Of a stretch of 46,696 bases of DNA, positions 8,211 to 16,316 are shown one piece after another. The stretch comes from Acidimicrobiia bacterium (GTDB lineage: Bacteria > Actinomycetota > Acidimicrobiia > Spongiisociales > ZC4RG35). A program made the translations under genes and the position numbers. Location of the stretch: positions 1-46,696 of the forward strand of contig WFOA01000105.1 in NCBI GenBank assembly GCA_015488325.1, in the 5' to 3' direction. The number at the start of each line of letters is the position of its first letter. Position 1 is the first letter of the stretch. The notes below the pieces were generated by a model. That model made no database searches. It had not been told where the DNA came from and was given only the letters and a program-made list of their open reading frames with translations.

Positions 8211-8615
8211 ATGGCGACGATCGACTCGATCGCGGGGATCGGTGTCAAACAGGCCACGAAACTACGTAAGGCCGGCGTACGCACCACCGAAGCGCTGTTG
8301 CGCCGGGCGGCGACCCGGTCGGGACGCAAAGAGCTCGCCGAACGAACCGGTTTCACCGCCGCGCAGATCCTCAAATGGGCCAACCGGGCCGACCTCATGC
8401 GGATCAAAGGAATCGGAGCCGAGTACGCCGACCTCCTCGAGGCCGCCGGGGTCGAGACGGTCCGCGAGCTCCGGCGACGGAGCCCGAAGGCGCTCACGGC
8501 CAAGATCGTGCAGCTCAACGAACGCAAGCGTCTGGTGCGGAGGCTCCCCACCGAGAAGATGGTCACCGCTTGGGTCGAGCACGCCAAGACCCTCGACCCG
8601 GTCATCAAGTCGTGA
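8211..8615 (+). CDS. DUF4332 helix-hairpin-helix protein
   Basis: A 134-residue protein with two helix-hairpin-helix-like repeats, IAGIGVKQATKLRKAGV at the N-terminus and IKGIGAEYADLLEAAGV mid-protein, typical of DUF4332. Such repeats resemble DNA-polymerase and RuvA-type DNA-contact modules, but the family has no settled function. The ATG follows an excellent GGAAGGAG ribosome-binding site, and TATCCT at 8167-8172 is the likely -10. It is monocistronic and ends before a strong hairpin at 8621-8646. Confidence 0.8.
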   Translation: MATIDSIAGIGVKQATKLRKAGVRTTEALLRRAATRSGRKELAERTGFTAAQILKWANRADLMRIKGIGAEYADLLEAAGVETVRELRRRSPKALTAKIVQLNERKRLVRRLPTEKMVTAWVEHAKTLDPVIKS

Positions 8616-8620
8616 CGCGC

Positions 8621-8646
8621 CGCTGGGGCCCCCAGGGGCCCCAGCG
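8621..8646. terminator. Bidirectional hairpin terminator candidate
   Basis: CGCTGGGGCCCC and GGGGCCCCAGCG are exact 12-bp arms separated by CA, between two convergent genes (8615 and 8668). No T-run follows on either strand, so it is a GC-hairpin end rather than a classical intrinsic terminator. Confidence 0.7.
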
Positions 8647-8667
8647 GGGAGGAGGAGGGGGTAGGTC

Positions 8668-9213
8668 TCAGGAAGCCTTCACGGTCTCCTCGGCCGCGGA
8701 CTCCTCGGTGCCACCGGTCTTCTTCGTGGCCGGTTTCTTCGTGGCGGTGGTCTTTTTCGCCGCGGGCTTCTTCGTGGCGGTGGCCTTCTTCGCCGCAGGC
8801 TTCTTCGCCGCCGGCTTCTTCGCCGCCGGTTTCTTGGCGGCGGTGGCCTTCTTCGCCGCAGGCTTCTCGGCGGCCGCCTCGGCCTTGGGGGCTTCCGCCT
8901 TCTCGGGTCGGAAGTTCGCCCGCCAGGTGTTCAGCATGTCTTCGAGCTGGTCACGGAGCCTGCTCACCTGCTCCTGCATCTGGTCGAAGTCCACCTTGGC
9001 GGCGAGCTCGTCGACGACCTTGCCTTCGCTGAGGCGGCTGATGAGCTTCTCGCCTTCGGCGGCCCATTCGTCGAACTGTTTCTGGGCCTCGCGGGTGAGG
9101 TCCCGGGCGTTGGAGGTCAGCTTGTCGCGCAGCTCGCCAGCCCGCTCGGAGGCCACCTTGGCTACGGCCACCGGCGCTCCGACCGCGGCGTACAGGTACT
9201 TCTTGGTGTTCAT
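8668..9213 (-). CDS. HbhA-like protein with Lys/Ala/Pro-rich C-terminal tail
   Basis: A 181-residue protein. An N-terminal segment (KYLYAAVGAPVAVAKVASE) is followed by a helical, phasin-like coiled coil to about residue 95 and then a tail of PAAKKATA-type repeats before an acidic end (EESAAEETVKAS). This is the architecture of mycobacterial heparin-binding hemagglutinin HbhA, and the XRE gene directly upstream matches Rv0474, the gene that precedes hbhA in M. tuberculosis. The tail could bind nucleic acid, glycan or polyanion; a histone-like or granule-associated role is also possible. The ATG overlaps the regulator's stop (ATGA) and has an AAGGAG site. The C-terminal similarity may be compositional. 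Confidence 0.75.
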   Translation of the reverse strand: MNTKKYLYAAVGAPVAVAKVASERAGELRDKLTSNARDLTREAQKQFDEWAAEGEKLISRLSEGKVVDELAAKVDFDQMQEQVSRLRDQLEDMLNTWRANFRPEKAEAPKAEAAAEKPAAKKATAAKKPAAKKPAAKKPAAKKATATKKPAAKKTTATKKPATKKTGGTEESAAEETVKAS

Positions 9214-9593
9214 GTCTCGCTCCTTGTCTGATCGTCCGCTGTGGTCTCGGTCTCGGCTCCTGCTTCGACCAAGGCCATGTACAGGTCCAGCAACACTTGT
9301 TTCTGTCGGGCGGTGAGCCGAGGGTCGGCGTCGACCGCCTCCACCACCGTCGGGGTGGTCCGGTCTCCTTCGATGAGCCCCGCCCTCGTGTAGAGGGTCT
9401 CGGCGGAGATCTCCAGGGCTCGGGAGATCCGCTTCAGGATCTCTGCCGAGGGCTTGCGGATTCCCCGTTCGATCTGGCTGAGGTAGGGGTTGGAGACCCC
9501 GGCCCGTTCCGCCAGCCGCCGCAGCGAGAGGTTGGCTCGCTCCCGCTGCTGGCGGATGAAGGCGCCCAGATCGGTGTGCTTGCTCTCGGTCAC
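9210..9593 (-). CDS. XRE-family regulator (Rv0474-like)
   Basis: A 127-residue regulator with the helix-turn-helix LSLRRLAERAGVSNPYLSQI at about residues 22-41, then IRKPSAEILKRISRALEIS and a C-terminal tail including LTARQKQVLLDLY. Both parts strongly resemble mycobacterial Rv0474. GTG at 9591-9593 is chosen: a near-consensus promoter (TTGCAA, 17 bp, TATCTT) ends 6 nt upstream, so the message would be leaderless. A perfect-arm inverted repeat, TACCGC-AA-GCGGTA, sits inside the spacer, the expected place for autorepression. It is coupled to the HbhA-like gene by ATGA overlap. Confidence 0.88.
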   Translation of the reverse strand: MTESKHTDLGAFIRQQRERANLSLRRLAERAGVSNPYLSQIERGIRKPSAEILKRISRALEISAETLYTRAGLIEGDRTTPTVVEAVDADPRLTARQKQVLLDLYMALVEAGAETETTADDQTRSET

Positions 9594-9599
9594 AACTGC

Positions 9600-9628
9600 A
9601 AGATACCGCAAGCGGTAAACTTTTGCAA
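9600..9628 (-). promoter_or_regulatory. Promoter with embedded operator for the XRE/HbhA-like pair
   Basis: On the minus strand TTGCAA (9628-9623), a 17-nt spacer, then TATCTT (9605-9600), then 6 nt to GTG. The inverted repeat TACCGC-AA-GCGGTA (plus strand 9604-9617) overlaps the spacer and the -10. CTTGC occurs three times in the region. Confidence 0.75.
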
Positions 9629-9659
9629 GCGCGTGCTAGCAATGGTTCCGACGTTCGGT

Positions 9660-10385
9660 TCAGGCCGCGAAGGTCGTCCCCACCGCGAAGGCGACCACCG
9701 CCCCCACCCCGGCGATCGTCAGGTTCTCCAGGCCCGCCACGATCGGGTTCGTCATCGTTACCCTCGTCTTGGCGACTCCCACCAGGAACAGTCCGATCCC
9801 CGTCGCCACGGCCGACCCGAAGAAGGCGGCGTCGACGGCGGTGACGAAGACGAAGGGCAGCGTGGCCGGTGCCGACCCGACGATGAAGGCCAGTCCCGAC
9901 GCCCACGCCGCCATGTATGGGCTCCGCCGCTCCGAATCCACCACCCCGAACTCGAGAGCCTGCATCGCCGCCAGCAGCCGGTCGTCGGTCGCCGAGAAGA
10001 TGGCAACCGCCGTCTCCAGGTCGTCCCCGTCGATCCCCATCTCCGCGAACATGTCCCGGAGCTGCTGCACCTCCATGGTCCGATGGTGACGGATGTGGTT
10101 CTTCTCCAACGTCAGCTCGCGTTGGAGGACCTGATCCTGAGACTTGGTCGCCAGGTACTCCCCGAGGGCCATCGAGACGGCCCCCGCCAAGGCGCCGGCG
10201 ACGGCGGTGAGGAGGACGGCCTTGGTGGACAACCCGCCCCCCACCACACCCGCCACCAGGAGGAAGATGGAGACCAGGCCGTCGTTCACCCCCAGGACGA
10301 GGTCCCGCCAATACTGGCGGGACGCGCCGACGTGGGGGACGTAGGGGACCGGCGGATCGGTGTTCGAAGGATCCTCGGTCGCCAT
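9660..10385 (-). CDS. VIT1/CCC1 family metal transporter
   Basis: A 241-residue membrane protein of the vacuolar iron transporter family, which exports or sequesters Fe2+/Mn2+. Diagnostic pieces are VLGVNDGLVSIFLLVAGV in the first membrane helix, AGAVSMALGEYLATKSQDQV with the metal-path Met and Glu residues, then a cytoplasmic helical domain and three further hydrophobic segments. The ATG lies 8 nt after a minus-strand TACACT -10. It ends 66 nt before the XRE gene, which has its own promoter, so it is probably transcribed alone. Confidence 0.9.
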   Translation of the reverse strand: MATEDPSNTDPPVPYVPHVGASRQYWRDLVLGVNDGLVSIFLLVAGVVGGGLSTKAVLLTAVAGALAGAVSMALGEYLATKSQDQVLQRELTLEKNHIRHHRTMEVQQLRDMFAEMGIDGDDLETAVAIFSATDDRLLAAMQALEFGVVDSERRSPYMAAWASGLAFIVGSAPATLPFVFVTAVDAAFFGSAVATGIGLFLVGVAKTRVTMTNPIVAGLENLTIAGVGAVVAFAVGTTFAA

Positions 10386-10393
10386 CGACGACG

Positions 10394-10399
10394 AGTGTA
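10394..10399 (-). promoter_or_regulatory. -10 element of the VIT1/CCC1 gene
   Basis: Minus-strand TACACT followed by 8 nt and the ATG at 10385: near-leaderless, like many other genes in the window. Confidence 0.5.
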
Positions 10400-10472
10400 T
10401 CGCCCGGACGTCCAGGCACGGCGCCCACGGTCGTAACATGGCGACCCCGATCGCGGTGCGGCAGTGAGCTCG

Positions 10473-11486
10473 ATGATCATCGTCATGAAACGAGACGCGA
10501 CCCCCGACGACGTCACCGGCGTCGTCGAACGGCTGCGTTCGATCGGATGCGAAGCCCACGTTTCCGAAGGCCAGATCCAGACCGTCATCGGGGCGATCGG
10601 AGACCGAGATGTGATCAGCCGGCTTCCCTGGGAGGCGATGCCGGGTGTCGAACGGGCGGTCCCTGTGGTGAGACCCTTCAAGTTCGTCTCCCGGGACTTC
10701 CAGCCCACCGACACCGTCGTCGACGTCGGCGGCGTCCAGGTGGGAGGTGAACGGTTCGTGGTGGTGGCGGGCCCGTGCGCCGTGGAGAGCCGGGACCAGC
10801 TCTTTCGGACCGCCGAAGCCGTGGTGGAGGCGGGAGCCCGGATCCTGCGGGGTGACGCCTTCAAGCCGCGGACCTCCCCCTACTCGTTCCAGGGCCTCGG
10901 CGAGCAGGGCCTGCAGCTCCTCGCCGAAGTCCGCGACAAGCTGGGGATCCCCTTCGTCGCCGAAGTGCTCGACCCCCGCGACGTCGGGCTGGTCTCCTCC
11001 TACGCCGACATGCTGCGGGTCGGGACCCGGAACATGGCGAACTTCACGCTCCTCCAGGAGGTGGGTCGCCAGCCCAAACCCGTCCAGCTCAAGCGGGGAT
11101 TCACCGCCACCATCGAAGAGTGGCTCAACGCCGCTGAGTACATCTACAAGGAGGGGAACCATCAGATCGTCCTCGTGGAGCGAGGGATCCGAACCTTCGA
11201 GACGGCGGCTCGCAACACCCTCGACATCACCGCCGTCCCCGTCCTGAAGCGTCTCTCCCATCTGCCGGTCATGGTCGATCCGTCCCATTCGGGTGGCCGC
11301 CGGGACCTGGTGCTTCCCCTGGCGCGAGCCGGAGTGGCGGCAGGCGCCGACGGCATCATGGTCGACGTCCATCCCGCCCCCGACACGGCCCTGGTCGACG
11401 GCGCCCAGGCGCTGCTCCCCGACGATTTCGCCGAGTTGATGGACCAGGTCGCCCGACTGGCCGCGGCGATGAACCGTCCCCTGTGA
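10473..11486 (+). CDS. aroF: 3-deoxy-7-phosphoheptulonate synthase (DAHP synthase, AroA-beta type)
   Basis: A 337-residue type I-beta DAHP synthase. The first ~65 residues form the ferredoxin-like regulatory domain seen in Thermotoga DAHP synthase (MIIVMKRDATPDDVT...TVIGAIGD). The catalytic barrel follows, with VVVAGPCAVES, GDAFKPRTSPYSFQGLG, LRVGTRNMANF, LVERGIRTFE and VDPSHSGGRR, which carry the PEP, phosphate and metal ligands. It condenses PEP and erythrose 4-phosphate, opening the shikimate pathway. The ATG at 10473 matches the family start; a GTG at 10464 adds three residues. tyrA follows with a 4-nt overlap. Confidence 0.95.
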   Translation: MIIVMKRDATPDDVTGVVERLRSIGCEAHVSEGQIQTVIGAIGDRDVISRLPWEAMPGVERAVPVVRPFKFVSRDFQPTDTVVDVGGVQVGGERFVVVAGPCAVESRDQLFRTAEAVVEAGARILRGDAFKPRTSPYSFQGLGEQGLQLLAEVRDKLGIPFVAEVLDPRDVGLVSSYADMLRVGTRNMANFTLLQEVGRQPKPVQLKRGFTATIEEWLNAAEYIYKEGNHQIVLVERGIRTFETAARNTLDITAVPVLKRLSHLPVMVDPSHSGGRRDLVLPLARAGVAAGADGIMVDVHPAPDTALVDGAQALLPDDFAELMDQVARLAAAMNRPL

Positions 11487-12520
11487 ACATGGACCGTGTC
11501 GCCATCCTGGGAACGGGACTCATCGGCGCGTCCCTCGGGATCGCCCTGCGCGGTCGGGGCCATCGGGTCGACGCCTGGGATCCCGACCCTTCGTCTCGGC
11601 GGGGGGCCGAGGAGGTCGGGGCCGTCGACCGGATGCACGACCGGCTCGGCGACGCCCTGGACGGTGCCGACCTGGTGATCCTGGCGGGACCGGTCCAGGC
11701 CATCGTCGAGACCGTCGCCGAGATCGAGACCCCGGCCCTCGTCACCGACGTCGCCGGGGTCAAAGGCCCGGTCATGTCGGCGGTGCGTCCGGGCCTGCGG
11801 TTCGTGGGAGGCCATCCGATGGCGGGGAGGGAGACGGCGGGGCCGGCCGGGGCGTCGGGATCCCTGTTCCGGGGCGCCACCTGGGTGCTGACACCGGGTG
11901 GAGGTCCGGACGCCGACCTGGAGGCGATGGTGGAGCTGGTCGAAGGCATCGGAGCCGTCCCCCGGGTGATGGACGCCGCCACCCACGACGCCGTCGTCGC
12001 CGCCGTCAGCCACCTCCCCCAGCTCCTCGCCTCCGTTCTCGTGGAGACGGCCGCCACCCGGCCCGACGCGTTCGACCTCGCCGCCGGCGGATTTCGGGAC
12101 CTGACCCGGGTCGCCCTGTCCGATCCCGGCTGGTGGGCGGAGATCCTCGTGGCCAACCGGGCAGAGGTCGCCGCCGCCGTGGCGGAGCTGGTCGCCGCGT
12201 TGGGTTCGCTCACCGAGCTGATCGAACGCGGTGACGTCGCCGCCGTTGCCGAAGCCCTCGGACGGGCCCGCAAGACCCGCGGATCCCTCCGAGCGCCGGT
12301 GGCGGCGGTCGGTGTGGTGCTCGAAGACGAACCGGGGGAGATCGCCCGGGTTGGTCATGCCCTCGAACGGAGCGGTGTCGACCTGCGGGACCTCCAGCTC
12401 CGTCACGCCACCCACGGCGGAGGTGGTGTCCTCACCCTTTCGGTGAGGGCCGAGGAGCTCGCCCGGCTCCGCGTCGCGCTGGAGACGGAAGGCTTCACGC
12501 TGCTGGGCTCGGCGGTGTGA
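11483..12520 (+). CDS. tyrA: Prephenate dehydrogenase with C-terminal ACT domain
   Basis: A 345-residue protein. The N-terminal NAD-binding motif VAILGTGLIGASLGIALRG is followed by the prephenate dehydrogenase signatures VTDVAGVKGPV, GGHPMAGRE and AAVSHLPQLLAS, which contain the catalytic His residues. From about residue 270 an ACT domain (VVLEDEPGEIARVGHALERS) probably senses tyrosine. It oxidatively decarboxylates prephenate to 4-hydroxyphenylpyruvate. The GTG at 11483 overlaps the aroF stop (GTGA); an ATG at 11489 is the alternative. Both genes commit carbon to aromatic amino acids. Its 3' end overlaps the convergent amidohydrolase by 26 nt. Confidence 0.95.
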   Translation: MNMDRVAILGTGLIGASLGIALRGRGHRVDAWDPDPSSRRGAEEVGAVDRMHDRLGDALDGADLVILAGPVQAIVETVAEIETPALVTDVAGVKGPVMSAVRPGLRFVGGHPMAGRETAGPAGASGSLFRGATWVLTPGGGPDADLEAMVELVEGIGAVPRVMDAATHDAVVAAVSHLPQLLASVLVETAATRPDAFDLAAGGFRDLTRVALSDPGWWAEILVANRAEVAAAVAELVAALGSLTELIERGDVAAVAEALGRARKTRGSLRAPVAAVGVVLEDEPGEIARVGHALERSGVDLRDLQLRHATHGGGGVLTLSVRAEELARLRVALETEGFTLLGSAV

Positions 12521-13691
12521 CCGGCGGGCCGCCACCCATCAGGTCGCAGAGACCGGCCGTGGCGGCGAGGACACCCACCTCCAGGGCCCGTTCGTCGATG
12601 GCGAAGGCCGCCGAATGCAGATCGACGGAGCGGTCCCCGGGCCGTGCTCCCAGGCGGATCAGGGCACCGGGCACGACCTCGAGGTAACGGGAGAAATCCT
12701 CGGCCCCCATGGAGGTGGCCGTGCCCGTCACCGCGTCCGGTCCGAGGACGGAGGAGAACGACTCGGAGAGGCGTCGAACCACGCGGTCGTCGTTCACAAC
12801 CGGCGGGATGCCCCGGATGTAGTGGACGATCGCCTTCGCCCCGACCGGGGCGACCAGGTCGGCCACCAGCCGCTCCACGATCCCTGCCAGCTCGTCCCAG
12901 AGGTCCCGGTCGGCCGTCCGCACTGTCCCCGACAGCTCCACCGTGGTGGGGATGACGTTGTCGGCGGATCCGCCTTCGATCCGGCCGAAGACGAGGGTGG
13001 TGGGAAGACGGGCGTCGACCATCCGGCTCAGCAGCGCCGGGAGGTGGGTGACGACCAGTCCGGCGGCACCGATCAGATCGACGGTTTTGTGGGGCCGGGC
13101 GGTGTGCCCGCCGGGACCTTTCAACGTGATGTGGAACCGGTCCGCCGAGCTGGTGATCGGTCCGGAGAGGAGACCGACCCGGCCCGGATCGAGCCCCGGG
13201 TCGACGTGGAAGGCGAAGATCGACTCGACACCGTCGAGGACTCCTTCGCGGAGCATCTCGTAGGCGCCGCCCGGGAAGGTCTCTTCGGCCGGCTGGAAGA
13301 TGATGCGGGCCCGACCCGGGATCTCCAACCGGGACAACGCCAGGGCCACGCCGACGCCGATGGCGGTGTGGGCGTCGTGTCCGCAAGCGTGCATCACCCC
13401 GGGGACCTCGGAGGCGAAGTCGAGACCGGGCGGTTCGGTGATCGGCAAGGCGTCGAGGTCGACCCGGAAGGCGTGGCGGGGCCCCTGCGTGCCCAGGTCG
13501 ACGACGAGGCCGGGTCGGGGAGTCCGCAGACGGGGTTCGATGCCGTGACGCCGCAGCGTCGAGGCCACCAGGTCGGTGGTGCGGAACTCCTCGTTGGACA
13601 GTTCGGGGTGACGGTGGATGGCGCGACGGAGCTCCACCACCGTGGGAAGCACCGACGCGACGGTGTCTGAGAGGAGGGAGGTGTCCGCCAT
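12495..13691 (-). CDS. M20 family amidohydrolase (IAA-amino acid / hippurate hydrolase group)
   Basis: A 398-residue metallopeptidase-fold hydrolase. Metal-binding and catalytic motifs are MHACGHDAHTAIGVG, FQPAEETFPGGAYEM and, near the C-terminus, MGAEDFSRYLEVVPGALIRLG; the inserted dimerisation domain carries LKGPGGHTARPHKTVDLI. The M20D group removes acyl groups from N-acyl amino acids or related amides. The ATG at 13689-13691 lies 9 nt after a minus-strand TACCCT -10. It is divergent from nadE, with 39 nt between starts. A much longer open frame continues upstream through nadE on the opposite strand and is a GC artefact. The physiological substrate is unknown. Confidence 0.92.
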   Translation of the reverse strand: MADTSLLSDTVASVLPTVVELRRAIHRHPELSNEEFRTTDLVASTLRRHGIEPRLRTPRPGLVVDLGTQGPRHAFRVDLDALPITEPPGLDFASEVPGVMHACGHDAHTAIGVGVALALSRLEIPGRARIIFQPAEETFPGGAYEMLREGVLDGVESIFAFHVDPGLDPGRVGLLSGPITSSADRFHITLKGPGGHTARPHKTVDLIGAAGLVVTHLPALLSRMVDARLPTTLVFGRIEGGSADNVIPTTVELSGTVRTADRDLWDELAGIVERLVADLVAPVGAKAIVHYIRGIPPVVNDDRVVRRLSESFSSVLGPDAVTGTATSMGAEDFSRYLEVVPGALIRLGARPGDRSVDLHSAAFAIDERALEVGVLAATAGLCDLMGGGPPVTPPSPAA

Positions 13692-13700
13692 CGGGCGAGG

Positions 13701-13706
13701 AGGGTA
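13701..13706 (-). promoter_or_regulatory. -10 element of the M20 amidohydrolase gene
   Basis: Minus-strand TACCCT, 9 nt before the ATG at 13691. It is back to back with the nadE -10 at 13718-13723. Confidence 0.5.
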
Positions 13707-13717
13707 CACGGCGACCC

Positions 13718-13723
13718 TATCCT
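13718..13723 (+). promoter_or_regulatory. -10 element of nadE (leaderless)
   Basis: TATCCT followed by exactly 7 nt and ATG 13731. The predicted transcript start falls on the start codon, and no ribosome-binding sequence is present. Confidence 0.6.
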
Positions 13724-13730
13724 CGGCGCC

Positions 13731-15380
13731 ATGCCGATGCGCGTGGCGGGGGCCCAGATCGACCTGACGGTGGGGGACCTCGAAGGCAACGAGGCGCTCA
13801 TCGCCGACGCCATGACCTGGGCGGAGGCGGAAGGCGCCGACGTCCTCCTCCTCCCGGAACTGGCGGTGACCGGCTATCCGCCGGAGGATCTTGTCCTGCG
13901 GCCGTCGTTCGTGGACGACAACGTCGAAGTGGTGAGGCGTCTCGCCCGGCGCTCGGGGGAGACCGTCACCGTGGTCGGGTTCGTCGACCATGCCGATCCC
14001 AACCATCGGGGAGCCGTGGACGCCGTGCCGCGCCGGATCGCCAACGCCGTCGCCCTGGTCGGGTCCGGGCGGATCCTGGGGATCTACCACAAGGTGCTCC
14101 TCCCCAACTACGGCGTCTTCGACGAGGACCGCTACTTCTCGGCCGGGTCCCGGCCCGATCGCACCTGGGAGGTCGCCGGCGTTCCGGTGGGGGTGTCCAT
14201 CTGTGAGGACATCTGGGTTCCCGACGGCCCGCCGCAGCGTCAGGCGGCGGCGGGGGCCCGCATCATCTTCAACGTGAACGCCTCCCCGTTCCACCGGGGC
14301 AAAGCGCACGAACGTGAGGAGATGCTTCGTTCCCGTGCCCGGGCCTTCGGTGCCCCGGTCGTGTACCTGAACCTCGTCGGTGGCCAGGACGAGCTCGTGT
14401 TCGATGGTGCCAGCCTGGTCGTCGCCGCCGACGGCACGGTGGTGCACCGTTCCCCGCAGTTCGCCGAGGACCGGTTCGTCGTCGAAGTGCCCTTCGCCGA
14501 CGAAGAGCCCCGCCGGTGCTGCGTCGCTCCCCTCCTCGAGCCGACCGAAGAGATCTACCGTGCCCTCGTCACCGGCCTCGCCGACTACACCCGCAAGAAC
14601 GGCTTCGACCAGGTGGTGGTGGGGCTGTCGGGAGGGATCGATTCGGCCCTCACCGCCACCGTCGCCGCCGACGCCCTCGGCTCCGACGGCGTCTGGGGGG
14701 TGGCGATGCCGTCCCGGTTCAGCTCGGAGCATTCGGTCCGCGACGCCACCCAGCTCGCCGCCAACCTCGGGATCCGATTCGACGTGATCCCGATGGACGG
14801 GATCTACCAGGCGTTCCTCGACAGCCTCGACCCCGTCTTCGCCGGGACCGAGTTCGGTGTGGCCGAAGAGAACCTCCAGGCCCGCATCCGGGGGGCGATC
14901 CTGATGGCGATCTCCAACAAGTTCGGCCCGATGGTGGTGGCCACCGGCAACAAGTCGGAGCTGGCGGCCGGGTACGCCACCCTGTACGGCGACATGGTGG
15001 GCGGATTCGCGGTCTTGAAGGACGTGTTCAAGACCGTGGTGTACGACCTGGCCCGCTGGCGGAACCGGCGAGGGGAGGTGATTCCCCGTTCGAGCATCGA
15101 CAAACCCCCGTCGGCGGAGCTGCGTCCCGATCAGCGGGACACCGACTCCCTCCCCCCGTACGAGCTGTTGGACCCGATCCTCGAACGGTACGTGGAACAG
15201 GACATGGGCGTCGAAGAGATCGAAGCGGAGGGGTTCGACCCCGCGTTGGTGCGCCGGGTGGCGAGGATGGTGGACCGCAACGAGTACAAGCGACGTCAGG
15301 CCGCACCCGGCGTGAAGATCACGACGAAGGCCTTCGGCAAAGACCGGCGTCTTCCCATCACCAACCGCTACCGACCCTGA
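13731..15380 (+). CDS. nadE: Glutamine-dependent NAD+ synthetase
   Basis: A 549-residue two-domain enzyme. The N-terminal nitrilase-fold glutaminase has the Glu-Lys-Cys triad in LLLPELAVTGYPPEDL, GIYHKVLLPNYGVFDE and VSICEDIWVPDGP. The C-terminal ATP-pyrophosphatase domain has the P-loop VVVGLSGGIDSALTA and the NAD-synthetase stretches ATGNKSELAAGYATLYGDM and GDMVGGFAVLKDVFKT. It makes NAD+ from deamido-NAD+ with glutamine-derived ammonia and ATP in the cytoplasm. At 549 residues it is the shorter, Rhodobacter/Aquifex-like two-domain form rather than the ~680-residue mycobacterial form. A TATCCT -10 stands 7 nt before the ATG. Confidence 0.96.
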   Translation: MPMRVAGAQIDLTVGDLEGNEALIADAMTWAEAEGADVLLLPELAVTGYPPEDLVLRPSFVDDNVEVVRRLARRSGETVTVVGFVDHADPNHRGAVDAVPRRIANAVALVGSGRILGIYHKVLLPNYGVFDEDRYFSAGSRPDRTWEVAGVPVGVSICEDIWVPDGPPQRQAAAGARIIFNVNASPFHRGKAHEREEMLRSRARAFGAPVVYLNLVGGQDELVFDGASLVVAADGTVVHRSPQFAEDRFVVEVPFADEEPRRCCVAPLLEPTEEIYRALVTGLADYTRKNGFDQVVVGLSGGIDSALTATVAADALGSDGVWGVAMPSRFSSEHSVRDATQLAANLGIRFDVIPMDGIYQAFLDSLDPVFAGTEFGVAEENLQARIRGAILMAISNKFGPMVVATGNKSELAAGYATLYGDMVGGFAVLKDVFKTVVYDLARWRNRRGEVIPRSSIDKPPSAELRPDQRDTDSLPPYELLDPILERYVEQDMGVEEIEAEGFDPALVRRVARMVDRNEYKRRQAAPGVKITTKAFGKDRRLPITNRYRP

Positions 15381-15403
15381 AGCGGGGCTGGGGTGCCGGT
15401 CGC

Positions 15404-15409
15404 TAGCCT
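15404..15409 (+). promoter_or_regulatory. -10 element of the class IV aminotransferase gene (leaderless)
   Basis: TAGCCT followed by exactly 7 nt and ATG 15417, the same geometry as nadE. It supports this start over a GTG at 15393. Confidence 0.6.
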
Positions 15410-15416
15410 CGGAGCC

Positions 15417-16247
15417 ATGATCACCCTCATCGACGGGGAACGCACCGGCTCGATCTCGGTGGCGGACGGTGCCGTACTCCGGGGCGACGGCTGTTTCGAG
15501 GCCATCCAAGTCTACGGGACGGTGCCCTTCGCCCTCGACGACCACCTCGACCGTCTCGCCCGGAGCGCCGCCCTGCTGGAACTCGACCTCCCTCCTCGGG
15601 CGCTGCTCGGCGACTGGTGTCGCCTCCTCGCCGCCGAAGGGGGTGACGGCGTCATCCGGATCATCCTCACCCGGGGATCGGTGATCCCCGACTCCGACGT
15701 TCCCTCCCGTTGCATCGTGCTCCACCATGCATCCGAACCGGTACCTGCGCCCCTTCGGGTGCTTCCGGTGCCGGCACCGTGGCATTCGGCGGGACGGGAC
15801 TGGGAGCTCGCCGGGGCCAAGACCATCAGCTACGCCCCCAACCAGGCCGCGACCCGCCGGGCCCGGCGTGCCGGGTTCCACGAGGCGCTGCTCCACGCCG
15901 ACGACGGGACGATCCTCGAAGGCCCCACCTTCGCCATCGCCTGGGTCGTCGACGAGACGGTGGAGACGCCGACCCTAGACCTGAAGATCCTCGACTCCAT
16001 CACCCGGCGGTTCGCCCTCGAGGACGCTGCACGCCTCGGGATCGCGGTCCGGGAAGGTCGGTTCCCCCTCTCGCGCCTCGCCGCCGCCTCCGAGGTGATG
16101 GCGTGGTCGACGACCAAGGAGGTCGCCGCCGTCGGAGCGGTCGGGGATCTGGTCTTCGAACCGGGTCCGGTCACGGCGGCGTTGGCGGACGCCTACCGGG
16201 AACGCATCACCGCCGAGGTTCGGGCAGGCGGCGGATCCGGTGCGTGA
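15417..16247 (+). CDS. Aminotransferase class IV (aminodeoxychorismate lyase / branched-chain type)
   Basis: A 276-residue PLP fold-type IV enzyme. The cofactor lysine is in AGAKTISYAPNQAATRRAR, the family Glu is in TILEGPTFAIAW, and the N-terminal RGDGCFEAIQVY matches the class IV pattern. Members include 4-amino-4-deoxychorismate lyase (PabC, folate synthesis), branched-chain aminotransferases and D-amino acid transaminases. The length and the RGDG(C/L)FE motif fit PabC-like proteins best, but no pabA/pabB neighbour is present to decide it. It starts 36 nt after nadE with its own promoter. Confidence 0.85.
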   Translation: MITLIDGERTGSISVADGAVLRGDGCFEAIQVYGTVPFALDDHLDRLARSAALLELDLPPRALLGDWCRLLAAEGGDGVIRIILTRGSVIPDSDVPSRCIVLHHASEPVPAPLRVLPVPAPWHSAGRDWELAGAKTISYAPNQAATRRARRAGFHEALLHADDGTILEGPTFAIAWVVDETVETPTLDLKILDSITRRFALEDAARLGIAVREGRFPLSRLAAASEVMAWSTTKEVAAVGAVGDLVFEPGPVTAALADAYRERITAEVRAGGGSGA

Positions 16248-16316
16248 GGCGAGCGCCCGGGAACCGTTCGGGGGTTCGCCGTCGTTGTGAACCCGACGGC
16301 TGACGAGGAGGAGGTC

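Noticed and set aside
8700-8900. Repeated DNA in the HbhA-like gene as a possible CRISPR or satellite array
   Set aside because: The repeats are codon-level PAAKK/ATAKK repeats within a reading frame, irregular in length and without unique spacers.
8668-10428. A 586-codon minus-strand frame fusing the HbhA-like gene to sequence antisense or out of frame to the XRE and VIT1 genes
   Set aside because: The N-terminal two thirds are low-complexity Arg/Gly-rich, while the XRE and VIT1 frames are conserved; a well-placed AAGGAG and ATG exist at 9213.
12495-15896. A minus-strand open frame of over 1100 codons running through nadE and the class IV aminotransferase gene
   Set aside because: Only the first 1.2 kb (12495-13691) encodes a recognisable protein; the rest is antisense to two clearly conserved genes, and long antisense frames are expected at this GC content.
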